Positions 34,335 through 45,218 of a DNA stretch of 64,000 nucleotides are shown here, piece after piece. Source of the stretch: Microplitis mediator. Its lineage: Eukaryota; Arthropoda; Insecta; Hymenoptera; Braconidae. Positions within the stretch are counted from its first letter, which is position 1. Each line of letters begins with the position of its first letter. The stretch is from assembly GCF_029852145.1 (NCBI RefSeq), contig NC_079970.1, positions 20,588,331-20,652,330 on the forward strand. The letters run 5' to 3'. The translations under genes and the position numbers were made by a program. Under the pieces are notes generated by a model. It was not told the DNA's origin and searched no databases. It was given only the letters and a program-made list of their open reading frames with translations.

Positions 34335-35909
34335 AAAATAAAATATTATGCAAATTTGTAAATTTACTCTATTATTAAATTATAGTAAAATGTCAAGTAC
34401 TAGAGAATGGGGTATACATTTTTTTGTTATCTAGAGAAATCTGGCCATTGGAGGATTAATTAAAAAAAAGTTACAGCTTAATTGTTTTCTTTTTTTTATT
34501 TAAAACCCATTAGAATTATTTAGATTGAAAACTGTCGTTTAAGTAAATGTGATTAAATTAAAAATTGACGGTGTATAAAGTGTAATTAAATTTAAAATGT
34601 AAATGTGTACGAGTCACGAGCAAATACGCGAGGGTTTTGCTTCAAATTATTGGCCAACTTATCGCACCGCGAATCAATTAGGCTAATAGTTGTTTACGCT
34701 CGCGGGTGCGCTCGTTCGAGAGATATACCGAGCGCGAGGGATGTAGTCGATGTGGGACTTGCCTGCTCTACTACACTACACTATTATACTATAGTTTCTC
34801 TACTGCGGACTGCGGTTGACCTCATGTATAGCTTCCCATCGACGTAGGTGGTGAATCCACTGCTATATGTGACCGCATATGAGAAAGCCTCCTCTACACA
34901 ATCCTCCAAGCTCTATGTACTCTCGTTATCAGTTCCCTTGTTTTAACTTTTTTTTTAAAATCAACTACTGTAAAATCAATTGATATTTTTTTCTCTTTTA
35001 TTTTACTCCACTTCAATATTAAATCAATTTAATATACACAGACTATAAGTATACTCGTAACAAGGTTTACATTCAAGTCATTCTGCAAATTGATTGACTC
35101 AATATTTTTTATCAGATCGTTAAATGAAACTATCTTGTAATATTTAATTTCAAAAGAATAAAAATCTTTTCTATTAAATGAAATCATTGAAAATAATTAC
35201 AAATTACACAATAGTAATTGTAAGAGATGCTTGACTTCAAAGTCCGTGTCTGCTACAAATTAAAAAAAAACTCTGATATATTTATATCTATAGCTCGATG
35301 ATGACAAATATAAACGTATTGAAGTCTGCATAATGTTAGAGCATCAAAAGAACTGAAAGGCTCTTTAATATAAATAATATATATGTATATATTAAATACA
35401 TAAATCTTATCGACCTTTTACGACCTCTGCTTTTTCATCTCTTTTTTTATTCAAACTACAACAGACTAATTTTTTTTTATACTTTGTCATTCGATAGCTT
35501 ATATATTTTATAATACCAAGTTTCGATCAAGCTTTATATATTTTATTTTTGTTTTTACCCCTCAAACAATCCTCTTTTCATATTATCCTTGAGCTTTTAA
35601 TATCCTCACTCTTATTCTTTTCTTTATTTATATACATATATATAAATAAAAGTATATAAAAAATGTATTGTAAAGTTATATTCTCACTTTAGTTCTACAA
35701 TTTTACTACGCTCACTTCCCCTGCTGTAAAGTCTCTTTCAAAAAGTTATTTCATTGTCCGTAATTATTATTGTAATTCAATGTTTTGTGTCATAAAGTTC
35801 AAATTCTTAATGACAATTTACAAAAGGATTAACTATTTATCTTATTATTGATTCTCAATTATCCAGGTTCCATAGAATATTAAAAAAAAAAAAAAAAAGA
35901 GTCGAAGTA
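34335..35909. other. AT-rich noncoding DNA
   Basis: A GC-richer island at 34600-34930 carries an 80-codon frame without a recognisable domain. The rest is AT-rich; a run of A lies at 35882-35898 and a run of G at about 35918-35928, the latter belonging to the end of Q1. Confidence 0.5.
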
Positions 35910-36194
35910 GGGGAAGGGGGGGGGGGGGCAGAGTGGGTTCCTTAAAATTTTCAAAACTTTAAAAAATATGGAGGCACAGTAGGCCCCTCAAAATTTTCTA
36001 TACGTCGATGCATTCGGACGGATAATAAGCTTATCGAAATTTCTTATATAATGAGGGCTAAAATAGACCACCAAAACTGTTCATTAAATATAATTTATTA
36101 AGAAAGTCAAAGAGAATAAAATTACATTTTAAAGTTGTATCACAGCAGACTATTAAAATGATTTTTTATATTATTAAAATACAATTGTTTTATA

Positions 36195-36712
36195 GGGAAA
36201 AGGGGGGGAGCAAAAGGGTGTAGGGTAGGCAAAACGAGGTACCCTCAAAATTTGATAAAAAAAAATTTTATATTTTAAATGGTTTTTAAACATTCCAAAA
36301 TCACTTCTGTAAATATAATTAAGCGTTACTTTGAATTTTTTTTGGTAAACTTTTTCAAAAATCAATTGTCAGTTGAAAAATATTAGTGACGTTTGTTTTA
36401 TGATAAAAACTATTAAAAATTCTTTTTTCTTCTTTTGTATCCAATAAACATGTAAAATACAAGTTTTCTTCATGCAAATTACTTAAAAAAAAATTCAACT
36501 TAATTTAATTCGTTTAAAATCCAGAAATTGTTTTTTTTTTTTTTTACCTTTTTTAGGGGGTACCCCACTTTGCCCGCAGAAATGAAAAATTTTTTTTTTC
36601 AACGGTAACTGAAAATTTCTTCTATTTACTTTGAATATCATTAAAAAAAAAAAAAGATTTAGCGTACTTGAGTCCTCGAAAACTTGGTATTTCCTTTTGC
36701 CCCTCCCTCCCC
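36195..36712. mobile_element. Element family R, copy R1 (nested in Q1)
   Basis: About 518 bp between TA dinucleotides. Left end GGGAAAAGGGGGGGAGCAAA; right end on the other strand GGGGAGGGAGGGGCAAAAGG. The interior aligns with both halves of R2 at 31.9-32.9 kb and provides the uninterrupted sequence for the L1 insertion point. No coding sequence. Confidence 0.8.
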
Positions 36713-36715
36713 TAG

Positions 36716-36926
36716 TTATTTGCAAATATCACACGTGTAGCTTCGCACAACTTTGTTGTGAACACCGGCACATGAATCATGGGCCCAATTTTTACATTGG
36801 CCACATTGAATCCATGGCTCTAAAGATTCTGAGTGTAATTTGCCACAAAAAAATACAAGCCGTATCATCGACCGACTGTTTTGATTTGCTTTTCCCTTTA
36901 CCCTTTTCTTCATAATTAATTGTTAC
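36716..36926 (-). pseudogene. Transposase C-terminus, PHD-like zinc finger (frameshifted)
   Basis: This is the end of a transposase of the pogo/Tigger (DDE) type; in insects these proteins often end in a PHD-like zinc finger. Visible features, in order: a lysine-rich linker (KGKSKSK), then D-D-T-A-C, then C-G-K-L-H-S-E-S, W-I-Q-C, Q-C-K-N-W-A-H-D-S-C and finally Y-T-C-D-I-C-K with a stop at 36716-36718. The cysteines and the W-x-H-x2-C spacing match the PHD-type pattern. A run of seven A at 36847-36853 (plus strand) puts the first half of the finger in a different frame from the second, so the gene is broken by an apparent one-base shift. Nothing of the DDE catalytic domain or the N-terminal DNA-binding domain is present. 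The R1 element starts directly after the stop. Identification as a PHD-type finger is fairly firm; the assignment to pogo/Tigger rests on known architecture of that family. Confidence 0.68.
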
Positions 36927-37132
36927 AATAAAATAAACAATAAAAAATATCAAATCCGAAATTTTTTTAGGGGGGCCCACTCTGCCCCTAATTTTCGATT
37001 TTTCAATTTTAATTGACGCAGCATAATGAAGTGAAAATAAGTATCAAGGGTCTAAAAAGAAGTAAATGTGTTAAAAAAATTAATGAAATTATAATTATTT
37101 TCCTTAAGGGGCCCACTCTGCCCCTCCTCCTC

Positions 37133-37738
37133 TAATTACGAGTTAAGAATTTAAATCCACATATTTGTTAAAGATTAAACATCAACATGAAAGTTTATCA
37201 TTTACTAAACTCCCGCAGATTGTTAGCAAAACAAAATGATATAGATTTATTATAACACAATAGAGATACAGTTATGATTGCCTCAATTGTTCATGTTCTC
37301 GTTATCTGTACATGCTTGTTACTGTGCATTAAATTAACTCCCAAGTTATTTTTATTTAAAATATATTTTCTATTAACGTGAGAAAATCAGATGTCTGTTT
37401 AGTTGCGTACTCTAATAATGACTCATAGTTAATAGAACTTAAACTTTTCATTAGCCTGTGGGTGTTTGTAGACTATGTATGTAAATAAATTATATTACTT
37501 TTTGTTAGATTTATTTATGTACTTGGTGTAAGATTGCCTGATTTAAACAATGAGAATTAATCGAAGTGAATTATTGGATACGTGGTACGAACTATGGTAT
37601 TATTATAGATTTCATGTCAGTTGTTTTATGTTTATGGGTATTATCGCATTAGTTGAATCATCAAGAAAATAGTTTATATTTTTTAGAAATATAAATTGCT
37701 TTGCAGTAATAAATTACGATTTAAAATTGTTTTGTAAA
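37133..37738. other. AT-rich noncoding DNA
   Basis: About 600 bp of non-repetitive AT-rich sequence with no ORF of note and no recognised transposon. Confidence 0.55.
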
Positions 37739-37886
37739 CTGTAAAAAATTTGCGGAGTGGACGACTTTTTATTTATTTACTCCCCTTAGGAGTGAAATTC
37801 ACTCCGAACGGGAGTCATCGTGGAGTGGATGATTTTTTATTTATTTAATTCTCTCGGAGTAAATTTCACTCCGAAGGAGAGATTCA
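37739..37886. mobile_element. Family Z fragment, copy Z3
   Basis: Starts CTGTAAAAAATTTGCGGAGT like the left end of Z1 and contains two rounds of the motif GGAGTGAAATTCACTCC / GGAGTAAATTTCACTCC, each preceded by TTTATTTATTTA and a GGAGTGGA(C/T)GA motif. The right end is missing. Confidence 0.65.
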
Positions 37887-37950
37887 GAAAATATTAATTA
37901 TTAAAATAATTACTAATACATAGTGAGCATAGGTCTTTAATATTTGGACA

Positions 37951-38099
37951 TTGAGGGGGTAAAGTAGGCCCCTTAAAATTTTCTATACGCCAATAAATTC
38001 GGACGGAAAATAAGTTTATCGGAATTTCTTATATAATGAGTGCTAAAATAGACCACTAAAACTGTTCATTAAATATAATTTATTAAGAAAGTTAAAGAT
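37951..38099 (+). mobile_element. Fragment of a Q-like element (Q2)
   Basis: Matches the inner part of the Q1 left end from about 35970 to 36115 (GTAGGCCCCTTAAAATTTTC, then TTCTTATATAATGAG and ACTGTTCATTAAATATAATT). It lacks the outermost copy of the Q1 terminal motif, beginning instead at GAGGGGGTAAAGTAGGCC. Confidence 0.8.
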
Positions 38100-40466
38100 A
38101 CTAATACTGAAGAGCTTGAATAAATTAATTGTATTAAAATATATTAACAATAAATAATAAGTATTTGAACTAAGCCATCGTTCTAGATATCTATTTATTT
38201 TAATTTATCAAAATTTATTAAATTGAAAAAAATAAATTTGATGAATCAACTACTTTACTTTATTTGATGAGTTAATTACTTTTTGTAAAAAGTCAACGTA
38301 TATTCATAATTTTTATCTGAACAAAATTTTTTTTTGGTTTATAAGTGTGTGGTCAATAGTTTATTAAGACCATAGTAGACATTTTTTTTTTTTTCTTCTA
38401 ACTTTGGAAAAATACTTAAACTATTAATTAAAAATAGTTATTATTAAGAAAATATTTGAATATCGATTGGATAAAATAAATATTCATTTAATTGAAATTT
38501 CAAAACCGTCAGGATAAAATAAACATATATAAGAAAAAATTTGGGACTTAGGAATATTCAATGGATTTAAAAGAATTGAAAAATTTTCTAAGTCCAGAAT
38601 AATTTTACAATTTTATTTTGGACTTAAAAAAATTTGATCGACTGACAAAAGTTGAAAAATTTATAAGTCCAACAAAATGCTGTCTTAAATTAAATTTTAG
38701 GCAATGGAGGATAGAATTACAGTTCTAAAATCACTTTGGAAGTATGATTTTACCCTTCCAATGCTACTTTGAGGGCATGGAGATCAAAATTACAGCCCAA
38801 CTGTAAGGGGCAAGCCTGTTAACAAAAGAATTAAGGGTATCTTAGGCTAAAAACACATTTCAGATTTCGACTCGAGTAAATTACTAAAATAAAAATATTT
38901 ATGAGATATGTTCTCACCGACTATTTAATTATTATTTTATCATAACGAAAACTCATCGCTTGCAATATTTTTACTCTATTTATTTATTTAACTCTACTAT
39001 AAATTCAAAACTCAACGATATATAGATATACAGATGCCTGTTGAAACTAAGTAAGCTGTGCTAAAATTATCAGTCTATTTCAGAAAATATTTTCAGTTCC
39101 TACTGAATAATTTTAACTTGACAAAATTGCAGATATTTTATAATAAATTTATAAAGCATCATGACATTTGTTACAATTATAAATATCTTAAATAATTTGG
39201 TGTCCATAGTTGATTAGCCTTTAAATAAACAGTAAAATAACTGAGCGCTGTGGATATTCTGAAAGATCATTTCAAATTTAAAATTGATCGCTGTCATTTA
39301 TTCAAACTATTTCAGTAGAGTTACTTTGTAAAATCAATAAACCGAGTTTTTATTAAAACAAAGAATAAATATTTATCAACCACCAATTTAAATAAATAAA
39401 AAATAAAAAAATTTGCATAATTTAAATAGGCGAGGTTAAAAATTCAGTCGCGAAAACCGACAGTAGACAAAAAAAAATAATAATAAAAAGGGAACGAATA
39501 AAATACCGAGAGAAAGAAATAAAAGATAAAATGGGTACCTTGTCATAAAGGAAGCGTCAGTCTATAAATTGTTGAAGCCCCCTACTATACTTTTAAACCG
39601 TTCACTTACTTACTCTTTACCATCATTCGCTTCTACTGCGTTTGCTTATACTTTAGTTTTAGCTTTAGCTTTAGCTTCAGCTTCAGCTTCAGCTCCTACT
39701 TGTGCTCGTGCTTGTGCTTGTGTGTTAACTTATATAATCTACAACTCGGCCTCGGTTAATCGACAACCCGGCACTGTAACCCCGTCTCTTCATCACACCG
39801 CTGCCATAATCATGGCACACCGTTTTCAGTAGTCGAGGTTGTTGTTAGTATCTACGTCGCGGCCGCTACCACCGTTACCCCAAACGTTAGACGCCAATTT
39901 TTAGGGTGCCGCCAGGAAACTACTACCCTCGACAAAACTTGCTGAATTCATTATTATCCCGAACAAAGGAACCCGCCATACTATGATGATGGTGTGTACC
40001 CCGGGCAAAAGGCACACTCTATACTTTTATCACGCGTACACATGAAAAATATTATCACCGGCGGCTCCAGCAACAGAAAAAAATTTAATGTTATGGATTT
40101 TATTATTCTTTTTTTTTTTTTTTATTTTTTCGGCCCAATAAAAAAACATCATTTGGAAAATTACTTTTACTTTGATAATCTCAATTCAGCTCGACATGGG
40201 GTGTGATAACTAAAACTTTTTCATTGGTTCATAATACGCTTACTTAGATAACATTTATGGGTACCGTGATATCCAATAAAAAATTTTGAATGCCGTAATA
40301 AAAACACAGATAATCTAAAAAATTTAAATTACAAAAATGGTAAATAGAACTTGGAAATATAAATAAATATGCCTTCAGAATTAAGCATACAAATAATTTG
40401 GAGAAAAAAAAAATTTTTCAATGGCTTTTCAATTTAATTCATTTCTATAAAATTGAAATTGTCCAG
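38100..40466. other. Noncoding DNA with hexamer repeat
   Basis: 38.1-39.5 kb is AT-rich; around 38540-38680 there are four GGACTTA/TAAGTCC motifs in alternating orientation that may be the rest of an old inverted-repeat element. 39.53-40.05 kb is GC-richer and holds a (GCTTTA)n/(GCTTCA)n hexamer tract at about 39652-39695, which produces an A-S-A-S-like run in an 87-codon frame. No gene recognised. Confidence 0.5.
39652..39725. repeat. GCTTTA / GCTTCA / GTGCTT hexamer tract
   Basis: Three GCTTTA-type units pass into three GCTTCA units and then into TGTGCT(C/T)G-type units. It is translated as repeated Leu-Ala and Ser-Ala in the overlapping open frame, which is not evidence for a gene. Confidence 0.85.
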
Positions 40467-41552
40467 TACATAGTTAGCAATTTTGTGTTAAATTGAACAC
40501 ATTGTGTTTCTGTTGATCTTTAACACAAATTTTATGTTAAATAATTGAACACTTAAAATCTGTTATTTTGACATAAAATTTGTGGAAATTTAACAGACAT
40601 TTCGCGTTAAAATTAACTAATAAATACAAGCACATAACCGAACCAACTCAAGAATACTGATCTGCCCTAGTACAACTTATGTCAATTTAGCAAACAATTA
40701 GTTCGATTTTCTGTGATTTTTCTAAAAAAACGGAGCTATGAAGTATCCTCCCGTAAAATGAGAATAAAAAAATCATTGAACCTGACCATAAAAATATTCA
40801 AGTTATCTATGATTACATTTAATTGCAAATCAATTATAATCCAAGTTTCCTTGCAGACATTGCTGCTACAATGCTTTGCTTGCCCAGGTCAAAAATAAAA
40901 CTTGATTCAGGCTTGCTTCACCTTATTTTCTTTTGAAGTTATCATTTTGCCGACGATTTTTCGATCAGATCTCGACTTTTTCGACTTAAATTAAATTTTT
41001 TTCAACTTTTTGAATTTATTTCATCTTAGTTTCAACTTATTCGTATTTTTCCATCTTATGTTTGAACTTATTCGACTTTTTCGCCTTATAATTTAAGTCG
41101 GATAAGTCTAAACCAAGTCAATTTCGACTTGATTTCAACTTTTTCGTCTTAAATCATGACTAAGTAAACTAGTTAAGACTAAACCAAGGCGAAAACTTAA
41201 TATATTTAATATCTCCGTAAAGAAAAGTCAAGTTTGTCTTGTGAAAAACGGCTTCAAGTTTCGACTTGGTAAACCAAGTCTAATTCATGTTTTATTTTTG
41301 ACCCGGGTGGTTACAGTAATAAAGAAACGCATGGAAGTGTTTACCTGAACAACACAAATTTTGTGTTAATTTTCGAATAACACAAGAAATTTGTTACATT
41401 ACAGATTTTCTAATCATTTAACATAAAAATCAGTTAAAGTAAAACAACACAAACAGTTTCTGTTTAATAAACAGACTTTTGTGTTGAAAATCAACACAAA
41501 AAATTAAACCAAATAATTTTTAACACAAATACACAAAATTTTTAGCTGCGTA
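40467..41552. mobile_element. Element P1 rich in AACACAAATTTTGTGTT (holds O1)
   Basis: Two blocks, about 40467-40615 and 41345-41552, are dense in AACACAAA and TTTGTGTT motifs, and their outer ends are loosely inverted (AGCAATTTTGTGTTAAATTG on the left; on the other strand AGCTAAAAATTTTGTGTATT on the right). The middle contains unrelated AT-rich sequence and the complete MITE O1. The outer boundaries are approximate. Confidence 0.55.
40883..41307. mobile_element. MITE O1 (CCCRGGTCAAAAATAAAAC ends)
   Basis: About 425 bp. Left end CCCAGGTCAAAAATAAAACT; right end on the other strand CCCGGGTCAAAAATAAAACA. TG lies on both sides, giving a likely TG target duplication. The interior repeats TTCGACTT and AAGTCGAAA-like motifs in both orientations. 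The first dozen bases resemble those of family A and T1. Confidence 0.85.
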
Positions 41553-42548
41553 TTTACTCTTGCAAATATTGTTTTTATGTATCATATATTTCAAGTTCTT
41601 ATTCGCATTTGTTTCTTGTATTATTTTTTCTCTGTCATTTTATTTCATCTATTTATCTCGACTTACTTACATGGAAAATTCATTATTTCTTTTGTTAAGA
41701 CACACCGACACATATATAATACAATTGCACAAGAAGCCGAACAATTCCATTTGCACCCTACTTCAACTCTACTTGCTTTCTCTAGTTTCGAGTGTACCTA
41801 CAACCCACGGCCATACAGTCATACTCTCTTTCTTCCCTCTTCGTTCCTGTTATTCGCTCTTCAAAGAGAGGTTACTGAACAGAGTTCACTACTCTACACA
41901 CCTATACCTTGTGGTGAAAACAGTCGAGGAGTACCAATGAGCTCTGCTACCTCTACTGTAGCTCTTGACCAGCCAAGTCTCGTAATTAACTGAGTGCACA
42001 GAGTTCCTTTCACCGCGACGCGAATTAAGTTTTTAGGGTTCTTGTGATTTGTCAACTCGATTGGTTATCGATCATGATTGTTTTCAACAAACTTTTGATA
42101 CCAAAAAGTTAATTAATTTAATGAAAACACTGCACGCTACAGAAAGTAGGGAAATCAATATTACAAATCACTATTTACATCCTAAACTTCTCTAAATATA
42201 CTCAAGTATTTAATTTCTAATTAGTCAAATGCGATTACACGGACACTGAAAATACCTGACGATAATGAAACGTAAATTCTGTCGTAGCCTATTAATTAAA
42301 TTGAAATTAATCAAGAAAAAGTTTGAAGTAAAAATAAAATATTTCCTGCAGAATATTTTGAAATAAATTACACCTTTTAAAGTAAATACTTCGAAGCGCA
42401 GTGAAGTTAATTTAGTTATTTACTTTAAGTATATACAAAAAATTATTTGAGTAGTAATTTTATCTTTCACGAAAATATACACAGAAAAATAATATCGAGC
42501 TACTGCAATATTTATGTAATTACAACAGATAAAAATTTTAGTAAATAT
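41553..42548. other. Noncoding DNA, pyrimidine-rich in part
   Basis: 41.7-42.0 kb is GC-richer and pyrimidine-rich on the plus strand and carries two overlapping frames of 126 and 138 codons with no domain. At 42479 there is TACACAGAAAAATAATATCG, which looks like a K-type transposon terminus without a visible partner. Confidence 0.45.
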
Positions 42549-43872
42549 TCCGAGTCAAAAAACAAATTCTAGTTTAGTCCTCAAAAGCCTCAATTCCTTT
42601 GATGTTTTTTTTACTGCTCAGAAAGTAACTCTACTTTAGTACTCAAAATCCTCAATGAGAACTATGAGGTCTAAGGCGAATAATTTATCGACTTTAAATT
42701 ATAAGTAAGACCTCAAAATTCTCAACGAACACGGAAAAAAATGATGATCAAAATTTTAACAGTTTGTAGTTTATTTTTGACTTAAAATTAGTATATTCGA
42801 TACTAATATCAAACCAGGATCATTATATATATTACAAAATGGCTATTATTTATATTAAAATTTGATACACATAGGAAAGAAAAATTTTTTATTTCGTATA
42901 TTAAAATTAATATGAAAAAAAATCGATAAATTGGTATCTGCAGTGATTTATTACTATTCAAATAAACAGAAAAATTTTAAAAATTTACCACTTATTCGAT
43001 TTATGTATATAATAAATTAATTTATAATAACGAATGAATAACATTTTATATTAATTATTAGTCAATGGGATAGAATTTATAAAATAAGAGTTAAAAGTTT
43101 TCGGTATTTTTATGAATCGGTATCTAGTATAGTAATTTTTCATTTTATTATTTACCACTTATTTGATTTATGTATATTGTAAGTTAATTTATAATGATGA
43201 ATAAATGATATTTTAAGCTAATAATTGATCAGTGATGTCGAATTTATAAAATAAAAGTTAGTAACTTTTGCAATTTTCGGCTGGAAAAATCAGTATGTAA
43301 GATACCAATTGTTAATTTGACCAACCATTACTTTTTAATAGATGTATGCCATAAATTAATTAACTTTTACTTATAAGTCACGTATTCTACCTGAAAGTAA
43401 TAATATTTACTTACTTTTTGAAATGATTGATAGTAGTTTTTAGGAATCTACAAAAATTAGTAAACTACTTTGCATTATGTACATAATAGTACTAATTATT
43501 GATAACAGATTTCACTTTTTACTATTAATTATTAATTTTTAATATTTTGTTTTTTTCGTGAATGAAAAATTATATTTCGGACTTAGAACAATTTTATATA
43601 CAAAAGGGAAGGTAGAGAATACGTCGAATGAGACTTTTGAGGTTCAAATATGGATAAAATTATTCCTGTATGTTTTGAGTATTTTGAGGCTCTAATCCAG
43701 ATTATGTTACTCCAGTTTAGTCCTCAAAGTGGTAAAATTGGTCGTAACTACTACTTTGAGAACTAAACTAGAATAACTTTCTACACTGTTGCCAATCTTA
43801 AAATTCTAAATTGATCCTCAAAAACCTCATTGAGAATTTTGAGACAAATCAGAATTTGTTTTTCGACTCGGG
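42549..43872 (+). mobile_element. MITE family A, copy A4 (interrupted by U1)
   Basis: Ends TCCGAGTCAAAAAACAAATT and TTTTTCGACTCGGG. The interior aligns with A1-A3 up to CTCAACGAA and resumes at AATGAAAAATTA after U1. A small local change (GGCGAATAATTTATCGAC at about 42674) is specific to this copy. Target duplication unclear. Confidence 0.88.
42730..43560. mobile_element. Element U1 nested in A4, with internal tandem dimer
   Basis: About 831 bp with short inverted ends CACGGAAAAAAAT and (other strand) CACGAAAAAAACAAA. A1-A3 read CAACGAATGAAAA or nearly so, while A4 reads CAACGAA, U1, AATGAAAA, so the target duplication is AA. Two head-to-tail copies of a 167-bp unit start at 42984 and 43151, each beginning TTTACCACTTATT(C/T)GATTTA. 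No coding capacity. Confidence 0.82.
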
Positions 43873-44996
43873 TAATTATTTTGATGTTTTAATGATAGTT
43901 TGCACGAATTATAGTATGAAATATTTTCTACAGATAGTAAAACGAGTGGTATTTTCAGCGAAAGATTTTCCGTTAAGGTATAAGACAAAAATATACAAAG
44001 TTGCAGAGTAAGGTATAGAATGAAGATCTAAATACAAGAAGCACGCGACTGGTTGGACCGACGAGGGCAAACGTAAAACTTACCCGATCGGTAAAAGATA
44101 ACTGGTGTTTAACACGCGAACGGTACGGCCATTAAGCCCAACCCACTATCCAATATTCACTTGGCTTATGAACCAGCTATAAACCCATCTCGGATTGATT
44201 CACGTGTAATATACTCTGACATTGTTGGTTAAATACATATAAAATATAACATATAAGCTACATATCTTGTGGGTCTCATTATCTCATTATCGGGCGAAGT
44301 AGTTTATTTTATACTTTACAATGTTGCCTTTTGAACGTCAGAAAACGACCGAAATTTATTTATCTGAGCGAGATATTAAAGAGGTTGTTAAAAACAATGA
44401 TTGAAGATTGGACTTTTAAGGTGGGTATTGAACGGTGGAGGTGAGTGCAGTCGTCGTGCTGGATAGTTAGAATGGAGTCATAATGATCTTGCTAAGGAGT
44501 TTAAGCAGATCCGATCGCCAATGGACCTTTAGAATCGACCGAAGCCGCTTTCAATATAGACACGTGTTAGATTTCTCGATACTTGCAATCGTTTTTACTT
44601 GAATTTATACAGGAATGAGTTGAAAAATTAAACTCATATTTTATTTATTTTTCTGTCCACAAGATTCACAGGGAAAAAATATTTCTCGGCGAAAGAAATT
44701 TTTCGTATTATGAATTGAAAACAAACATTTCTTGAAGCGAGAATAAATTTTCTTAGATCAAGAAAAATTTTTTTAACCAAAAAATTTTTCTTCAAGTACC
44801 GAGCCCTTGGTCTAGATTTTCTGTGGAATTTTTCTGGGATTTCCATAGGATTTCTTGGTATCAGAAAAGTCTTATTGAAGAATGCTAGCACATAAAAGTG
44901 AAGGAAAAAAATTTTTTCTTCGAGTATCGAGCCCTGAGTCTAAATTTTCGATCGAATTTCTATAGAATTTCTTATACGGCGATTTTGACCAAAATA
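43873..44996. other. Noncoding DNA with a diverged local duplication
   Basis: 44.03-44.24 kb and 44.40-44.58 kb are GC-richer and non-repetitive. At 44785-44860 and 44911-44975 there is a diverged direct repeat built around TCGAGCCCTGAGTCTA. The sequence CACAGGGAAAAAATATTTCT at about 44667 resembles a K-type terminus. Confidence 0.45.
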
Positions 44997-45218
44997 CACA
45001 GAAAAAAAAAATTCTCGACTGAAGGTAAATATTCTTGATTTAAGAAAATTTTTTTGGAAACCTAAATTTTCTCAGGTAAAGTAGAAATCTTCTCCGACCA
45101 AGATAAATTTTATTGAACTAAGGCAAATTCTCTTGGGTTAAGAAAATCTTGACTTGGTTCTCGAAAACGTTTGTCTTCTAAAATATTTTCTTGACTCAAG
45201 ATAACTTTTTTTTCTGTG
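44997..45218 (+). mobile_element. MITE family K, copy K2
   Basis: About 222 bp between TA dinucleotides, ends CACAGAAAAAAAAAATTCTC and GATAACTTTTTTTTCTGTG. It shares AAGAAAATCTTGACTTGGTT and AAAACGTTTGTCTTC with K1, but has about 60 bp more in the middle. Confidence 0.82.

Larger units (their letters stand above)
35910..37132 (-). mobile_element. pogo/Tigger-like element Q1, internally deleted
   Basis: Bounded by TA, with inverted ends of the form AGGGGCAGAGTGGGCCCCTT (right end, other strand) and GCAGAGTGGGTTCCTTAA (left). Each end holds the motif twice: at about 35921-35957 and 35971-35998 on the left, and at 36966-36990 and 37105-37130 on the right. It encodes a damaged C-terminal PHD-like zinc finger on the minus strand (36716-36926), but only about 200 bp separate that from the upstream terminus, so most of the transposase is deleted. 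TA targets, G-rich ends and a C-terminal PHD-like finger together suggest a pogo/Tigger-type element. R1 is inserted just downstream of the stop codon. Confidence 0.72.

Noticed and set aside
36495..36725. 76-codon minus-strand frame with poly-lysine in element R1
   Set aside because: It follows the A/T runs and the G-rich end of R1 and crosses the R1-Q1 boundary, so it is an artefact of the insertion.
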